From NCBI RefSeq assembly GCF_026210795.1, contig NC_089448.1, positions 310,001-374,000 of the forward strand: 64,000 bases of DNA, written 5' to 3'. The notes under the pieces are model-generated. The model saw only the letters and a list, made by a program, of their open reading frames with translations. It was not told the origin of the DNA and searched no databases. The translations under genes were made by a program, and so were the position numbers. This DNA is from Rhizophagus irregularis (taxonomy: Eukaryota > Glomeromycota > Glomeromycetes > Glomerales > Glomeraceae). This document shows positions 1 through 10,626 of the stretch, piece after piece; positions within the stretch are counted from its first letter, which is position 1, and every line of letters begins with the position of its first letter.

Positions 1-36
1 AATTTTAGAAAAAATCAAAAAGAAGAAAATTTTTAT

Positions 37-378
37 TTAATCAACTTCTTCAATACTAGGATCAAAAGTAGAAATGTTTGACAAAATTATATTACATTCC
101 TCAAAAAGCGCTTGTTTCGCTTCTTCAAATGCTGCTTCAGCATGACCTTTGCTACTTTCCAACCTCATATTATGTGCAATTAATTGACATACTCCCTCTT
201 CAAGACCTTCTATCGTTCATCACTGATCAATGATTAATTTTTGGGCTTCCCATAATTTTTGTTATTCTTCAGCCCAGATTTTATTATGGAACTCAGTATC
301 GAGATTCTTATGAGTCCCCATTTCAAGGAAGCCTTCAAATTTCTCTTGAAGATCTTCATTTTCTTTCTTAGCTTTCAT
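37..378 (-). pseudogene. Decayed charged coiled-coil gene fragment
   Basis: On the minus strand a single frame runs from an ATG at 376-378 to a TAA at 37-39. It encodes a highly charged, helical peptide (Lys/Glu-rich, ending in SIEEVD). The frame is broken by one in-frame TAA and a tandem TGA-TGA but otherwise keeps coherent coding character, so this is a decayed gene rather than noise. It may be the 3' end of a longer protein. I do not recognise the family. Confidence 0.5.
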
Positions 379-524
379 AAGGTTCTCTATTAGAAATAAA
401 AATGGAGATTTATGGTCACTCCAAGTTAGTTAAAAACTAAGTGAATAAGGTCAATAGTACAAAAAAGTTCTATAGGTAAAGGCCTTTCAAGACTTAAATA
501 TCCTAGAAGTACAAGTACCCTGTC

Positions 525-1746
525 TAGTGTTTCGATCCGGGCAGAAACCGTCATCCGGATAAATTAAAAAAAATATCCGGTTTCTATCCGGATTATCCGA
601 CTCGGATAAAAATCCGGATATATCCGGGTAGAAACCGAAATCCAGATAAAATTATTTAAATTTTTTTTACTGTAGATCATTTTTAATAAATAAAATTCGT
701 GGCATTCATTTAATTTAATGTGGCATTTAATTAATTAAATATATGGCATTTAATTAACTACTAAATTTGTGGCATTTATTAAATTTATGACAATTAAATT
801 TCGTGGGATTGATATAAAAATTTATTTATAGCATTTATTTTTTTATTTATAAATTTAAGTACAGTTAGTTAATGTAGTCCTAAGCCCTAACCAAAATAAA
901 TAAATACTGTAATCATTTTCTTGGATTTTTTTGTAATTTCACTTGAAACATATTTTTGAATAGTGGAAAATAATTCATAAAATTATGGAAAACAGTAACG
1001 TTCAAGATTATATTACTCTAAGTGAAAATGAAGAGTCCAGTGATGAAGTTACAGAAATTACTCTAATACTAAAAAGAGGATGACCTAAAAAATTATCTAG
1101 GACACTTGGAAAATAAAGGATGATAAGTGCTAGTAAAATAAGTTAACTATACTTGAATTAACAAGTCAAATATCAAATAATCCAAATCCCTTTAAACTAA
1201 CTACTACAATGACTAAACCACAAACAAAAGTGAGTTGGGTATGGGAATATTTTGTTAGAAAACAAAGTGAAAATGGAGAAATACGTGCATATTGTCAGTT
1301 TATATCAGATAATGGAGAAAATGTACAAAAAGTTATAAATATGATGGATCTGTTGTTAAGCATGGAATAACACCACCCACAGAACACATTATATCTGAAA
1401 ACAAATCAATAATAAATGCCGCGAATTTAATATATTAAATTCAAATTATGTGACAAATCTTGTGACATAACTTAAAATTTTTCCTTGTGGTTAACGAATA
1501 ATTAAAACAATAAAAAAAAATATTTAAAGTAATCATATATAATATTTTAACTCATCTGAAAATATATGAAATGTTATGATTTAAATTTTTTTAAAATTTT
1601 TTTTTATTTTTTATCCGGATTCCGGGTCAATCCGACCATTTTTTATCCGGATATTTATCCGGGTAAAAACCGTAATTATCCGGATACCTAAAAAAAAAAA
1701 TTATCCGGGTTTATCCGGTTGAACCCGGCAACGGATCGAAACACTA
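525..1746. mobile_element. hAT-type DNA transposon, decayed, 1222 bp
   Basis: The ends are 15-bp perfect terminal inverted repeats (TAGTGTTTCGATCCG and its complement). They are flanked by a perfect 8-bp direct repeat, ACCCTGTC, at 517-524 and 1747-1754; 8-bp target duplications are typical of hAT elements. Many TATCCGG-type repeats in both orientations fill about 100 bases inside each end and probably served as subterminal transposase sites. The interior keeps only a broken BED-finger-like segment, so the copy cannot be autonomous. Confidence 0.85.
1209..1430 (+). pseudogene. BED-type zinc-finger remnant of hAT transposase
   Basis: Inside the hAT element a reading frame starts at 1209 and gives the aromatic spacing of a BED finger (SWVWEYFVRK, then AYCQF). 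The second Cys of the usual CxxC is missing (CQF), and the frame stops at 1368-1370. A shift resumes sequence like GSVVKHGITPPTEH. BED fingers bind DNA at the N-terminus of many hAT transposases. The catalytic RNase H-like domain is absent, which fits an internally deleted copy. Upstream, from 985, a short acidic frame with stops may be its original N-terminus. Confidence 0.6.
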
Positions 1747-1754
1747 ACCCTGTC

Positions 1755-2166
1755 TACAAGCTGCGCAAAAATCAACTTTTCAAGAACTGGATATAAGGCT
1801 GAAACCCTGTCTACAGGCAATCATACCATTCAAGAGACATCTTAAGAATCTTGCGTACAATACCCACCTTTAAGTTGATGAACTTTCATTTTGTGTGCTT
1901 CTTTAAATCTTTGAAATCTTGCTCGAGATTTCTGACGTGAGGTATTAGATTGATGACAGGTCATGATAGATAGATTGGTAAATAGATAGATAGGTTGACA
2001 AAGAAAATTTTGGAAAAATTTTGGGATAATATCAAAGATTTTATGTGAAGATAAGGGGAAAAATTTAGATCTTATATAAGAAATAGGCATGACGCGAAAA
2101 CACGTTAAGATCAGGCACAACAAAATATCACGAAAAATCATGATGCGAAAAATCATGAAAAATGTG
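1755..2166. other. No supported gene
   Basis: A 104-codon minus-strand frame (1842-2156) begins with hydrophobic low-complexity sequence and ends in a basic stretch. It has no recognisable domain and looks accidental. Nothing else is seen. Confidence 0.4.
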
Positions 2167-2646
2167 TACGTGTAAGATGCTATAACCTGTAAAAAGTGGT
2201 AACCTGTGAAATTGGGATAATCATGTTATCGGATAAATAAAGGACTGAATGGAACATGGATAAACATTTAGCCGATGGAAGAATATTTAACTGAGATAAT
2301 TAGAGAACATGATGTTATTATTATATAATATTTATTTATAAATATTTATTTATAGTTTAGTTATTTATAGTTATTTATATTTAGATTAGTTATATTTAGT
2401 TTAGTTATTATTAGTTTGGTTATAAATAGTTTAGTGTGACTCAAAGATTAGATGGAAATAGATGGAATCAGATGGAAAGATGATAATCTATGAGTCATAA
2501 TTATTCAAGTTGAGTCATAGATTAAAGATAATATTAGAAATGATTTTCTTAAAATGTATAAATACAAGTGGAATTCAGAAGGAATTCCGCAGTCTCGATT
2601 TTGTGTCTTGACTCAGGATGAAATTGATATTAATAAAGAGTTATCA
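2167..2646 (+). repeat. LTR-like segment (candidate)
   Basis: The segment has a possible TATA box (TGTATAAATACA near 2557) and an AATAAAG signal near 2632. It ends at TTATCA just before a short hairpin (CATAGTG-GTTT-CACTATG) at a position where a primer-binding site could lie. A gag-like decayed frame follows in the same orientation at 3201. I found no matching second LTR in the window and no clear 5-bp duplication, so this is tentative. Confidence 0.25.
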
Positions 2647-3200
2647 TAGTGGTTTCACTATGAACAACGATTAATAATTAATGATTCCAATATGAAAATA
2701 TCAGTCCAGAGTGAAATTAAAGTTATTATGTGAAGTTTATTTAATGTAAGGAGAAACTATTGTAGTTTGTAAGTTAAGATTATGAATTTATAAAGGAATG
2801 AAGCATTATACATGAAAAAGAATATAACAGAAAGAAAGTAAAGGAATTATAAAATCTTAAACCAAGCATAATAAAGTGAATATAAGAAATTGTGTTTACT
2901 CACAGGTGGCAGACATGGGTGACAACATGCAAAAATCACTTTTGAAAATATTTCTGGAAAGTTCTAGAGAAAAATGTGAAGATATTTTTAGAACAAGGAA
3001 AATAATCTTAAAATAGAAAAACGTGGTTAAATAATTTAAGCGTTAAAAATAATTGATGGATATGGTGAAACATAACCAGTAATACAAAAATCTCATCAGA
3101 AATAAACAAAAATCTAATCAGCCAAATGATCTACAGAAATTTAAAATATATATATAGATGTGGATAAGTTGACAAAAGAGTTTAAACCGCTTGAAGAAAA

Positions 3201-3614
3201 ATGGATTTTTCAGAAATACTAGAAGATATTCAACAAACTACTTCAGAAGAAATTAATTATCCACCGCCACCCTACATGGAAGAAGAAGATTTCCAAGTTA
3301 AATTTTCTGTAACTCTAAGAAGTGTAACGAAGTCAATATGACTAAAAGACACACAATTGGCGATGATTAACTCTTTCTATTTAGGATAACTCCTAGACTA
3401 ACTATCAACTCCTAGTGAACGATTGAAATACAAGCATAAGATGTCACTACATTATGCAACAATTGTAGAGAAAACTTTTGATATTTTTGAGTTTTTTCCA
3501 GAACAAATCTTAAGGATGATGAAACTAGACGTCCAGGTTATTAGAAAAATTATTAGACCTCAAATAAGGAGACTTAGAAATAATTTATTGATATTCGCAG
3601 GAGCTGCAAATTAA
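3201..3614 (+). pseudogene. gag-like retroelement ORF remnant
   Basis: A single frame runs from ATG at 3201 to TAA at 3612-3614 and is broken by in-frame TGA, TAA and TAA codons near 3340-3405. The N-terminus has a short acidic start and a proline-rich PPPPYMEEED segment. The last 63 codons stay open and are basic (IRPQIRRLRNN). The proline motif followed by a basic helical region suits a decayed gag-like protein, and the LTR-like segment upstream is on the same strand. The family assignment is an inference. Confidence 0.4.
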
Positions 3615-3689
3615 GAGGAGGAACCTGTTACTCCTAGTCATGTGTAGAGTTACAACTTACTACACCAGAAGATCATGTGGAAAATTAGG

Positions 3690-4130
3690 ATCTACTGTAC
3701 CCAACTGTGCTAAGCCAACCTAGCCGCAGCCTATTTGCTTAGCCTATTATTTCTATTATATTTATTATATTAATTATAATTTATATAATCAATATAATTA
3801 TTTTATTTATTATATTTATTATATTAGTTATATTTATTATATTAATTATATTTCTTATATCTACTATATTTATTATATCTTTATATGTAGTAACTTTTAT
3901 ATAAATAACGTTGGTATTTTCCTTCATTATAAGTGAAGTTCCTTCAGTTTATCTTAGTTTCTTTAGTTCTTATTCTTGTAATTATAAAGTTTTATAATAA
4001 AGTATAACCTTTTACACTATAAACGAACTCCCTATTTTAAGCGTGTCTTGTTTGATTGGATTTCAGTCATAGTTAAATGTACTTAAACTTTCTGACTGCA
4101 AATCATAGTTAATCTATTCAATGTACTAAA
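3690..4130 (+). other. AT repeats and a promoter/LTR-like stretch, no gene
   Basis: A run of TATTATATTAATTATAT-type repeats (3740-3890) precedes a TATA-like TTTATATAAATA near 3897 and AATAAAG-type signals near 3997. The arrangement resembles the U3-R part of an LTR. No partner copy was found. Confidence 0.25.
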
Positions 4131-4143
4131 TCGGTTAACAACG

Positions 4144-4435
4144 TTTTGTTAAAAAAAAGAAAAATAATAAAATCAGAACATTAGCTAATATTCTGATTAA
4201 AAAGGATGAAAAAAATTATTTTCAAAACGTTAAAAATGTTTTGTTAAAAAATGAAATAAAAATGTAAATCAGAACATTAGCCAATGTTCTGATTAAAAAA
4301 AAATAAAAAAATTATTTCAAAATGTTAAAAAATGTTTAATTAATAATTTTAATGAAAAATCAGAATATTGGCCAATGTTCTGATTGAAAAAATATGAAAA
4401 AAATAATTTTCAAAACATTTTTTGACATTTTGTTA
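4144..4435. repeat. Three tandem ~95-bp units each holding a near-perfect hairpin
   Basis: Hairpins of 28 bases lie at 4171-4198, 4267-4294 and 4358-4385. Each reads AATCAGAACATT-(3-4 nt)-AATGTTCTGATT, with one or two changes. They are embedded in A-rich spacer containing AAAACGTT/AAATGTTTTGTTAAA-like sequence. The unit spacing is about 96 and 91 bases. Purine-rich GAAAGGGAAA sequence follows to 4545. Confidence 0.75.
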
Positions 4436-4547
4436 AAGAAAGTGAAAGGGGAAAGTGAAAGGAAAAAGTAAAAGGGAAAAATAAGACGAAAGGGTAATGG
4501 AAAAATGAAAGGGAAGGGGAGAATGAAAGGAAAAGATAATATTTCAT

Positions 4548-4695
4548 TTTTTCTGTAAAAGGCTCATATCTTCAGAATCAATAACCTTATATTACAAAAT
4601 TTATCAAATTCTTTACATTTTCCATGAATGGATCCGGAAAAGGCTCATTTTTACAGAGTTTTTACAGAAATAATAGATAAAACTTTGAAAGGAAA
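4548..4695. repeat. Divergent relative of the MITE at 62081-62223
   Basis: It shares the blocks AAAGGCTCATAT, then AAAGGCTCATTTTTACAGAG, then TTTTTACAGAAATAA in the same order as the element at 62081-62223, with an extra ~35 bases in the middle. The CCCTATAAA-type ends have decayed. The overlapping 88-codon plus frame (4628-4894) is Lys/Arg-rich low-complexity sequence and not a gene. Confidence 0.5.
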
Positions 4696-4802
4696 TGGGA
4701 GAAAGAGAAATGAAATGAAAGGGAAGGGAAGAACAAAAGGTAATAGGAAAACAAAAGGAAGGAGAAGGAAGAGGCGAACAAAAGGAGAACGAAAGAGGAA
4801 AA

Positions 4803-4851
4803 AGCAAAAAAAAATTAAGCTTTGCCAGAAAAAGCTTAATTTTTTTTTGCT
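4803..4851. repeat. Perfect 20-bp inverted repeat (hairpin)
   Basis: Arms at 4803-4822 and 4832-4851 (AGCAAAAAAAAATTAAGCTT and its complement) are separated by 9 bases. It could be a very short foldback element or a transcript-end hairpin. No coding gene is nearby. Confidence 0.6.
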
Positions 4852-4869
4852 ATATTGCAGCCACAGTGG

Positions 4870-5857
4870 TAATTATTACTCCAGTATCACATGATACACG
4901 TGATATAGAATACATTACGCAATACTTAGTATTGCCAAAATAATTTTTTTTTTAAATATTAATTTTAATATATATAAATATATACTTAAATTAAATAGTA
5001 CAGTTGTTAGATCATGAGATAATTAATAGTGTAAGTTTTGAGGTGTTTGGTTCAGTTCCTAAAGTGAGTAAAAATAAATATAATTTTAATTTAATTAAAA
5101 TATATATAGTATGTATTAATATATGGCATTGAACAACAATGCATAATATGTTGAACTACACATAAGAGTTAAATGATGTGTATATTAACATTATGCGTTG
5201 ATATACTCCAGTATATGGTGTTGATTAATATTGTAAATCACATTGAACAACTAGCTAGTGTTGATCAACATGTATACTAGTATCAATTAACACTTTTAAA
5301 ACTTGCTGATGAACCAGTTACTGATATTTTGTAATAATTGATCTACATTCTGGTTTGTTTGACATATATGCAATGATGCAATGCTTGCACTTGTGATCAC
5401 TATTTTTGCACATAATGTATTTTGCATAAATATTGTTACCATATTTATTTATATTACACCCACTTTATTACTTTTAAATAGGTAAAGATCAATTTTTATT
5501 GTATATTAGATATGAAATTACTTTGATATTTTTTATTAGATGACATAAAGAGACATGAGGTATAATGTAACGATACAAATTTCTTCTAATAAAGGTACTC
5601 AATAATAAAAAAAAAGAAAAAAAGATATTTACTTTATCTTTTCCGATTAGAGATAATTTTGATATAGTAATGGACCAACATATTAAAGGTATGCCAAACA
5701 AGCTGAAATTAGTGAAATATTAAGTTTTTGTTTATAACAATTCATGTTTAATATTTTATATAACAACTAATTATATTCTTAATTTAAATAACTAGATTGT
5801 AAGTAATGTGCATATAATTTATAGTAATTACTTTTATATTATCTTTATATCTAACTA
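4870..5857. other. No supported gene
   Basis: AT-rich sequence. Short minus frames such as 5489-5701 have no domain. Local repeats of the TTGATCAACA type occur at about 5150-5300. Confidence 0.4.
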
Positions 5858-7567
5858 TGGGCCGGTGCAAAAAGATTGGTATCTCGCCCAAAAGGAAAAG
5901 ATTTGTGCCAAGAAAAATGATGTGTAACCAAAACAAAATGGGCTGAAAAAAAAATATGTATTAAAATGACTTCGAATTAACATTTTTTATTAATATTTTT
6001 TTATTCTACCATGGATAGTTCCTCCACAAAATGAAGTGGCGCACCACTAACCACTAACGAAAAGTTGATGATAATTAGCGTTTACAATTATTTTTCAGGG
6101 GATAACTTTAAAAAGGAGGATCATCCAAATGTTACACTACGCAAGCGTGTTGCTGAGGCGTTGGGCATAGGGAAAGTACAATTGGGAGGGTAATTTCAGA
6201 CTGCAAGAGCTGCGGAGATGATACTTTTACACCACACAAAATGCTCGGACGTCTTAAATTACAACTTGATGAAGTCATTTCAGAACTTTTACGTACAAAA
6301 ATCTTAAATGCTAATAAAGCAGCCGAGCTTCTTTCTACACATACCTTACAACAGTTTCTTGCTGAAAAGGGGTATAACTTTTCTAAATGGAAACTTCTTC
6401 GGGTGTTACATAAATTGGGCTTTTATTATGGTCAAGGAGAACGGAGAAATATTCTTCATGAGTTACCTAACAATGTTGCATTCCATAGTCACTACCTACG
6501 TTTTTGTTTTGCAAATTTAGAAGGCCAAAATGATGTTCCACGCCATCCAGAAGTTTTTCTTGATGAGTCCTACTGTCATTTACACCATAATGCTCGCAAT
6601 ACTTGGGTTCCTCATCTGCTCATCATGGTGTTGTTTTAATGCCTGGGCATGGTCTGTTAGTAGTGATTTTTGGAGCAATTATTGTATTCCGAAATGCGTC
6701 TTCTAACAAGATAAGTGGTGAGCTTGTTCCTAATTCTATTCACATCTGGGATCCAACAATTAAACCTCCAGGAAATAGAAGGAGAAAAAGGAATAATGCA
6801 GAAGAATGGGACGATATTCCCAATGTAGTTAAAGAAGCAAATATTGTTCCTAACCAAGTAGATTATCATGGGAATTTTACTGCAGAAATTTTTGAGGACC
6901 TTTTTTCAACTCTTTGCGAAACACTTTATGAAAAATATGGGTCCGTATGTATTCACATGGATGGAGCAAGCTATCACAAACGATGGGTTGAAAGTATTCC
7001 AACTTCAAGCACAAAAAAGCAAGAAATTATTGAATGGTTAAATGCACATGATATTGCTTTTTCTGATGAATTAAGAAAACCAGAACTTTTGGAGCTGGTT
7101 AAAATAAATAAAGAAAAGGTTCCATTTTCTTGTGTTAAAATTGCAGAACAATATGGACATGAAGTTAATTTTACCCCTCCTTACCATTGCGAACTCCAGC
7201 CTATTGAAGGTGTTTGGTCAGTTGTAAAGGGTGAAGTTGTGCGCTCAGGACCACACCCAAACCTTTTATCTATTAGGAATACACTTCTAAATGCATTTAA
7301 AGAAAAAATTTCTTCAAAGGTTATTGTAGGACTTTGGAGAAGAGCTCTTAAAAATGCTAAGGAATAATTTGAGTCCAATGAAAATATACAATTATTCGAA
7401 GATGCTTATAGCAGTTCCGATGAGGATCACATGACATGACGTAATATTTATATCATATCTTTCCTAATACATACAGATAATATTTAAATAATAAAAAAAA
7501 TATTTATAAAATAAAATTTTTTTTATCGATGCAATATTTGAGGTACCAATCTTTTTGCACCGGCCCA
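5858..7567. mobile_element. IS630/Tc1/mariner-like DNA transposon, 1710 bp
   Basis: The terminal inverted repeat TGGGCCGGTGCAAAAAGATT continues to about 27 bp with one mismatch. It is flanked by TA on both sides (5856-5857, 7568-7569), the target duplication of this superfamily. The single transposase frame is frameshifted, so the copy is probably inactive. The ends are well preserved, which suggests recent activity or cross-mobilisation by an intact relative. Confidence 0.85.
6100..7367 (+). pseudogene. Frameshifted IS630-like DDE transposase
   Basis: The enzyme would cut and join transposon ends. The frame enters after an acceptor-like TTTTCAG near 6099 with a helix-turn-helix-like start (RKRVAEALGI). 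A shift near 6185 then leads to the frame containing ISDCKSCGDD, and a second shift near 6600-6605 falls just after FLDESYCHLHHN. Visible catalytic motifs are the first Asp in FLDES, the second in CIHMDGASYHKR near 6950, and the Glu in PYHCELQPIEGVWS near 7185-7215. This is the usual DDE layout of IS630/Tc1 enzymes. The two longest open pieces are 6241-6639 and 6603-7367. With two shifts it is best called a pseudogene, although sequencing errors could mimic this. Confidence 0.8.
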
Positions 7568-7589
7568 TAATTAATAATTAATAATACTA

Positions 7590-9085
7590 CAGGGTGTAAG
7601 TTATATGATATCTATATTTATATTATTTGTACAATTCAATCTAACTAAATTTCTTTATTTGTTTAAAAAATTATTTCATAGATGGTAAGTTATTTATTTA
7701 ATTCTATTATTACTTATTGTTATGATATTTACATATAATTTAAACTATCTAATTTCTTTATTTAAAAAATTATTAAATAATATAGGGAGTAAGTATTTAT
7801 TTAATTCTATATTACTTATTGTTATAATATTTCATATAATTTAAACTATGAAATTTCTTTATGTAAAAATTATTAAATAATATAGGGAGTAAGTTATTTA
7901 TTTAATTCTATTATTACTTATTGTTATAATATTTACATATAATTTAAACTATCCAATTTCTTTATTTAAAAAATTATTAAATAATATAGGGTACTGTAAG
8001 TTATTTATTTAATTCTATTATTACTTATTGTTATAATATTTACATATAATTTAAACTAACTAATTTCTTTATTTAAAAAATTATTAGTTCGTAAGTTATT
8101 TATTTAATTCTATTATTACTTTATATTGTTATAATATTTTCATATTATTTAAACTATCTAATTTCTTTATTTAAAAAATTATTAAATAATATAGGGAGTA
8201 AGTTATTTATTTAATTTTATTATTACTTACTGTTGTAATAGTTAGGCCACTCCAATTTAATAGTTTGTTTAACGTACCCCACCCCCCTCATTTTTGAAAA
8301 ATTTTTAAAAATAAACAAACATATGTTATATCACGTGACTTATAATAACATCACCGATCTGTATAATATTTAAAAGAATTTCTTTCCAGTATAATTGAAT
8401 CTACCAAAGAAAATGGTATAATTAATAAAAGTAATATATGTAAACTTATTAATTGCATTATCTGTAATAAATTAAGATGTATTTTTAGTAAAAATGCATT
8501 GAGTGATAAAGAAAAAACTATGTTTATTTTTAAATGTTTACTTAATTTGACCCCCTCCCCCCCCTCAATTTTTATATAAAGTTAGGACGTTAAACAAACT
8601 ATTAAATTGGAGCAGCCTTACATATAATTTAAACTAACTAATTTCTTAATTTAAAAAATTATTAAATAATATAGGGTGTAAGTTATTTATTTAATTCTAT
8701 TATTACTTATTGTTATAATATTTACATATAATTTAAACTATCTAATTACTTTATTTAAAAATTATTAAATAATATAGGGTGTAAGTTATTTATTTAATTC
8801 TATTATTACTTATTGTTATAATATTTACATATAATTTAAACTATTTAATATCTTTATTTAAAACATTATTAAATAATATAGGTGGTAAGTTATTTATTTA
8901 ATTCTATATTACTTATTTACATATAATTTAAACTATCTAATTTCTTTATTTAAAAAATTATTTCATAGATGGTAAGTTATTTATTTAATTCTATTATTAC
9001 TTATTGTTATAATATTTACATATAATTTAATCTAACTAATTTCTTTATATAAAAAATTATTTATTATTTAGCCTGTAAGTATCTC
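7590..9085. repeat. ~104-bp AT-rich satellite, about 12 copies
   Basis: The unit begins near GTAAGTTATTTATTTAATTC, passes through TTATTGTTATAATATTTAC and ATAATTTAAACTATCTAAT, and ends in ATTATTAAATAATATAGGG. Copies start near 7594, 7681, 7784, 7887, 7995, 8088, 8195, then after an inserted MITE near 8676, 8775, 8880, 8968 and 9073. The array ends about 220 bases before a kinase exon that begins after a TTATAG acceptor at 9309. Every unit begins with a donor-like GTAAGT, so the array may lie in, or derive from, the intron in front of that exon. Confidence 0.8.
8245..8617. mobile_element. TTA-flanked MITE (PIF/Harbinger-like), 373 bp
   Basis: Inverted ends GGCCACTCCAATTTAATAGT and its near-complement continue for about 30 bp. 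TTA occurs on both sides (8242-8244, 8618-8620). The surrounding satellite consensus supplies the empty site. A second member is at 41102-41278. The interior has C-runs and no coding capacity. A 3-bp TWA duplication is typical of the Harbinger superfamily; that family assignment is an inference. Confidence 0.8.
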
Positions 9086-9309
9086 TATTGTTATACTGTA
9101 TATTTTATATATTTATTTGTTAATTTAATTCTTTCATTTAAAAAATATCTATTACTTTAGTTGGTAAGTTGTAAATTATAGATTATTAATGTATTTATCC
9201 AAAAACTAAGACTTGTATTACATTAAATTCCTATTTAAATTTTAGAGTAAGTAATAATTTATTTTGTATAAATTATAATACAACATACATTAATTATTTA
9301 AATTTATAG

Positions 9310-10626
9310 ATTTGGGAAAAGTGGAAATGCAATTATAGATGATCTTATTCTTGAAAAAAAATTAAAATGGATTCCTTATAACAAATTTAAAAATGTTGAA
9401 TATCTTGATGAAGCAGGATTTGTTACTATATACAAAGCTACTTGGTTAAAGGATAATGGAGATAAAGAAGTAATTCTTAAATGTCCCAAGAATTTAAATG
9501 ATAATTTAAATGAAAATTTAAATGAATTTTTAAAAGAAATATGATAGTATATTATTTTCTATTATTAATTTAAATTAAAATTTTTTTATATTTAATAATA
9601 ATTATTATTTTTTATAGTGGATATGTCATACAAGTGTTTTGACTTCAAATGATATTATAGATGTTTATGGATTCACAGAAGATCCAAATACTTCAAAATA
9701 TAAGGTAGTAATGGAGTATGCAAATAAAGGTAATTTAAGAGAAAATTTAACAAGAATAGTCAAAAATAATTGGAATCAAAAGTTATTTATGTTATATGAA
9801 ATTATTTCTGGACTTAGTGAAATACATGGAGAAAATCTTATTCATTGTGATTTTCATGATGGTAATATTTTAAATCATAATGATAAGGATAAGGATAAAA
9901 TTTATATTAGTGATTTAGGATTATGTCAACCTGTAAAATCGTTTTTGAAAAAATATGATATTTATGGTGTTATACCATTTATGGCACCTGAAGTTTTAAG
10001 AGGCAAATCTTATACTCCAGCTAGTGATATATATAGTTTTCTATGATTATGTGGGAATTTACATCTGGGATACCACCATTTAATAATAGAGCACATGATC
10101 TTCAACTTAGTTTAAATATTTGTAAAGGTGAACGACCTGAAATTATTGAAAATACTCCACAATGTTATGTAAATTTAGTAAAAAAGTGTTGGAATGAAGA
10201 TCCATTAAAAAGGCCATCTACTTCAGAAGTGAAAGATGTTATTGATGATTGGATTTTCCGTCCTGATGAAATTAATGAAGAATTAAAAAGCAACATTATG
10301 GAATTTATAAATGCATCAATTGGGCGTAACAATCTTGCTACTAAATCTCATCCTAATGCATGTTATACAAGTCGCTTACTTGATTTTACTAGTAAAAAAT
10401 TGAATGAAATTCTTGAAAGTGAAAATTTGAATGATTGTGCAATTAAAGATTTGAGAACATTAGGTAGTATATACTGTACTATAATATATAAAATTTTAAT
10501 CTTGCAAATTATTTATATGAAATTAACTAATTTACTTAATTATTAAAGCAGTTGAGAATACTGATAAGTTGGATGAAATTCTTGAAAGTGAAGATTCACA
10601 AGCAGCAAATGAAATACTAGTAAGTG
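9310..10626 (+). pseudogene. TKL-type protein kinase gene with frameshift and broken donor
   Basis: Exon A (9310-9538) carries the N-lobe: a degenerate glycine loop (LDEAGFVTIYKATW) and the ATP-lysine motif VILK. Exon B starts after TTTTATAG at 9618 and carries the C-lobe: LIHCDFHDGNIL as the catalytic loop (HCD in place of HRD), ISDLGL in place of DFG, and MAPEVLRGK. A one-base loss near 10039 moves the frame between SDIYSF and MIMWEFTSGIPPF; the second part then runs to RPSTSEV and an acidic tail. A likely last exon (10552-10626) follows an intron with a GTAGTA donor. The exon A donor reads ATATGATA, where a paralogue at 14329 has GTATGATA. The lost HRD and DFG residues suggest weak or no activity even before decay. 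Amplified kinases like this are common in Rhizophagus. Confidence 0.8.

Noticed and set aside
4613-4894. Overlapping ORFs on both strands
   Set aside because: Purine/pyrimidine-biased low-complexity sequence beside a MITE-like repeat.
7181-7378. Minus-strand ORF
   Set aside because: Shadow of the transposase frame on the plus strand.
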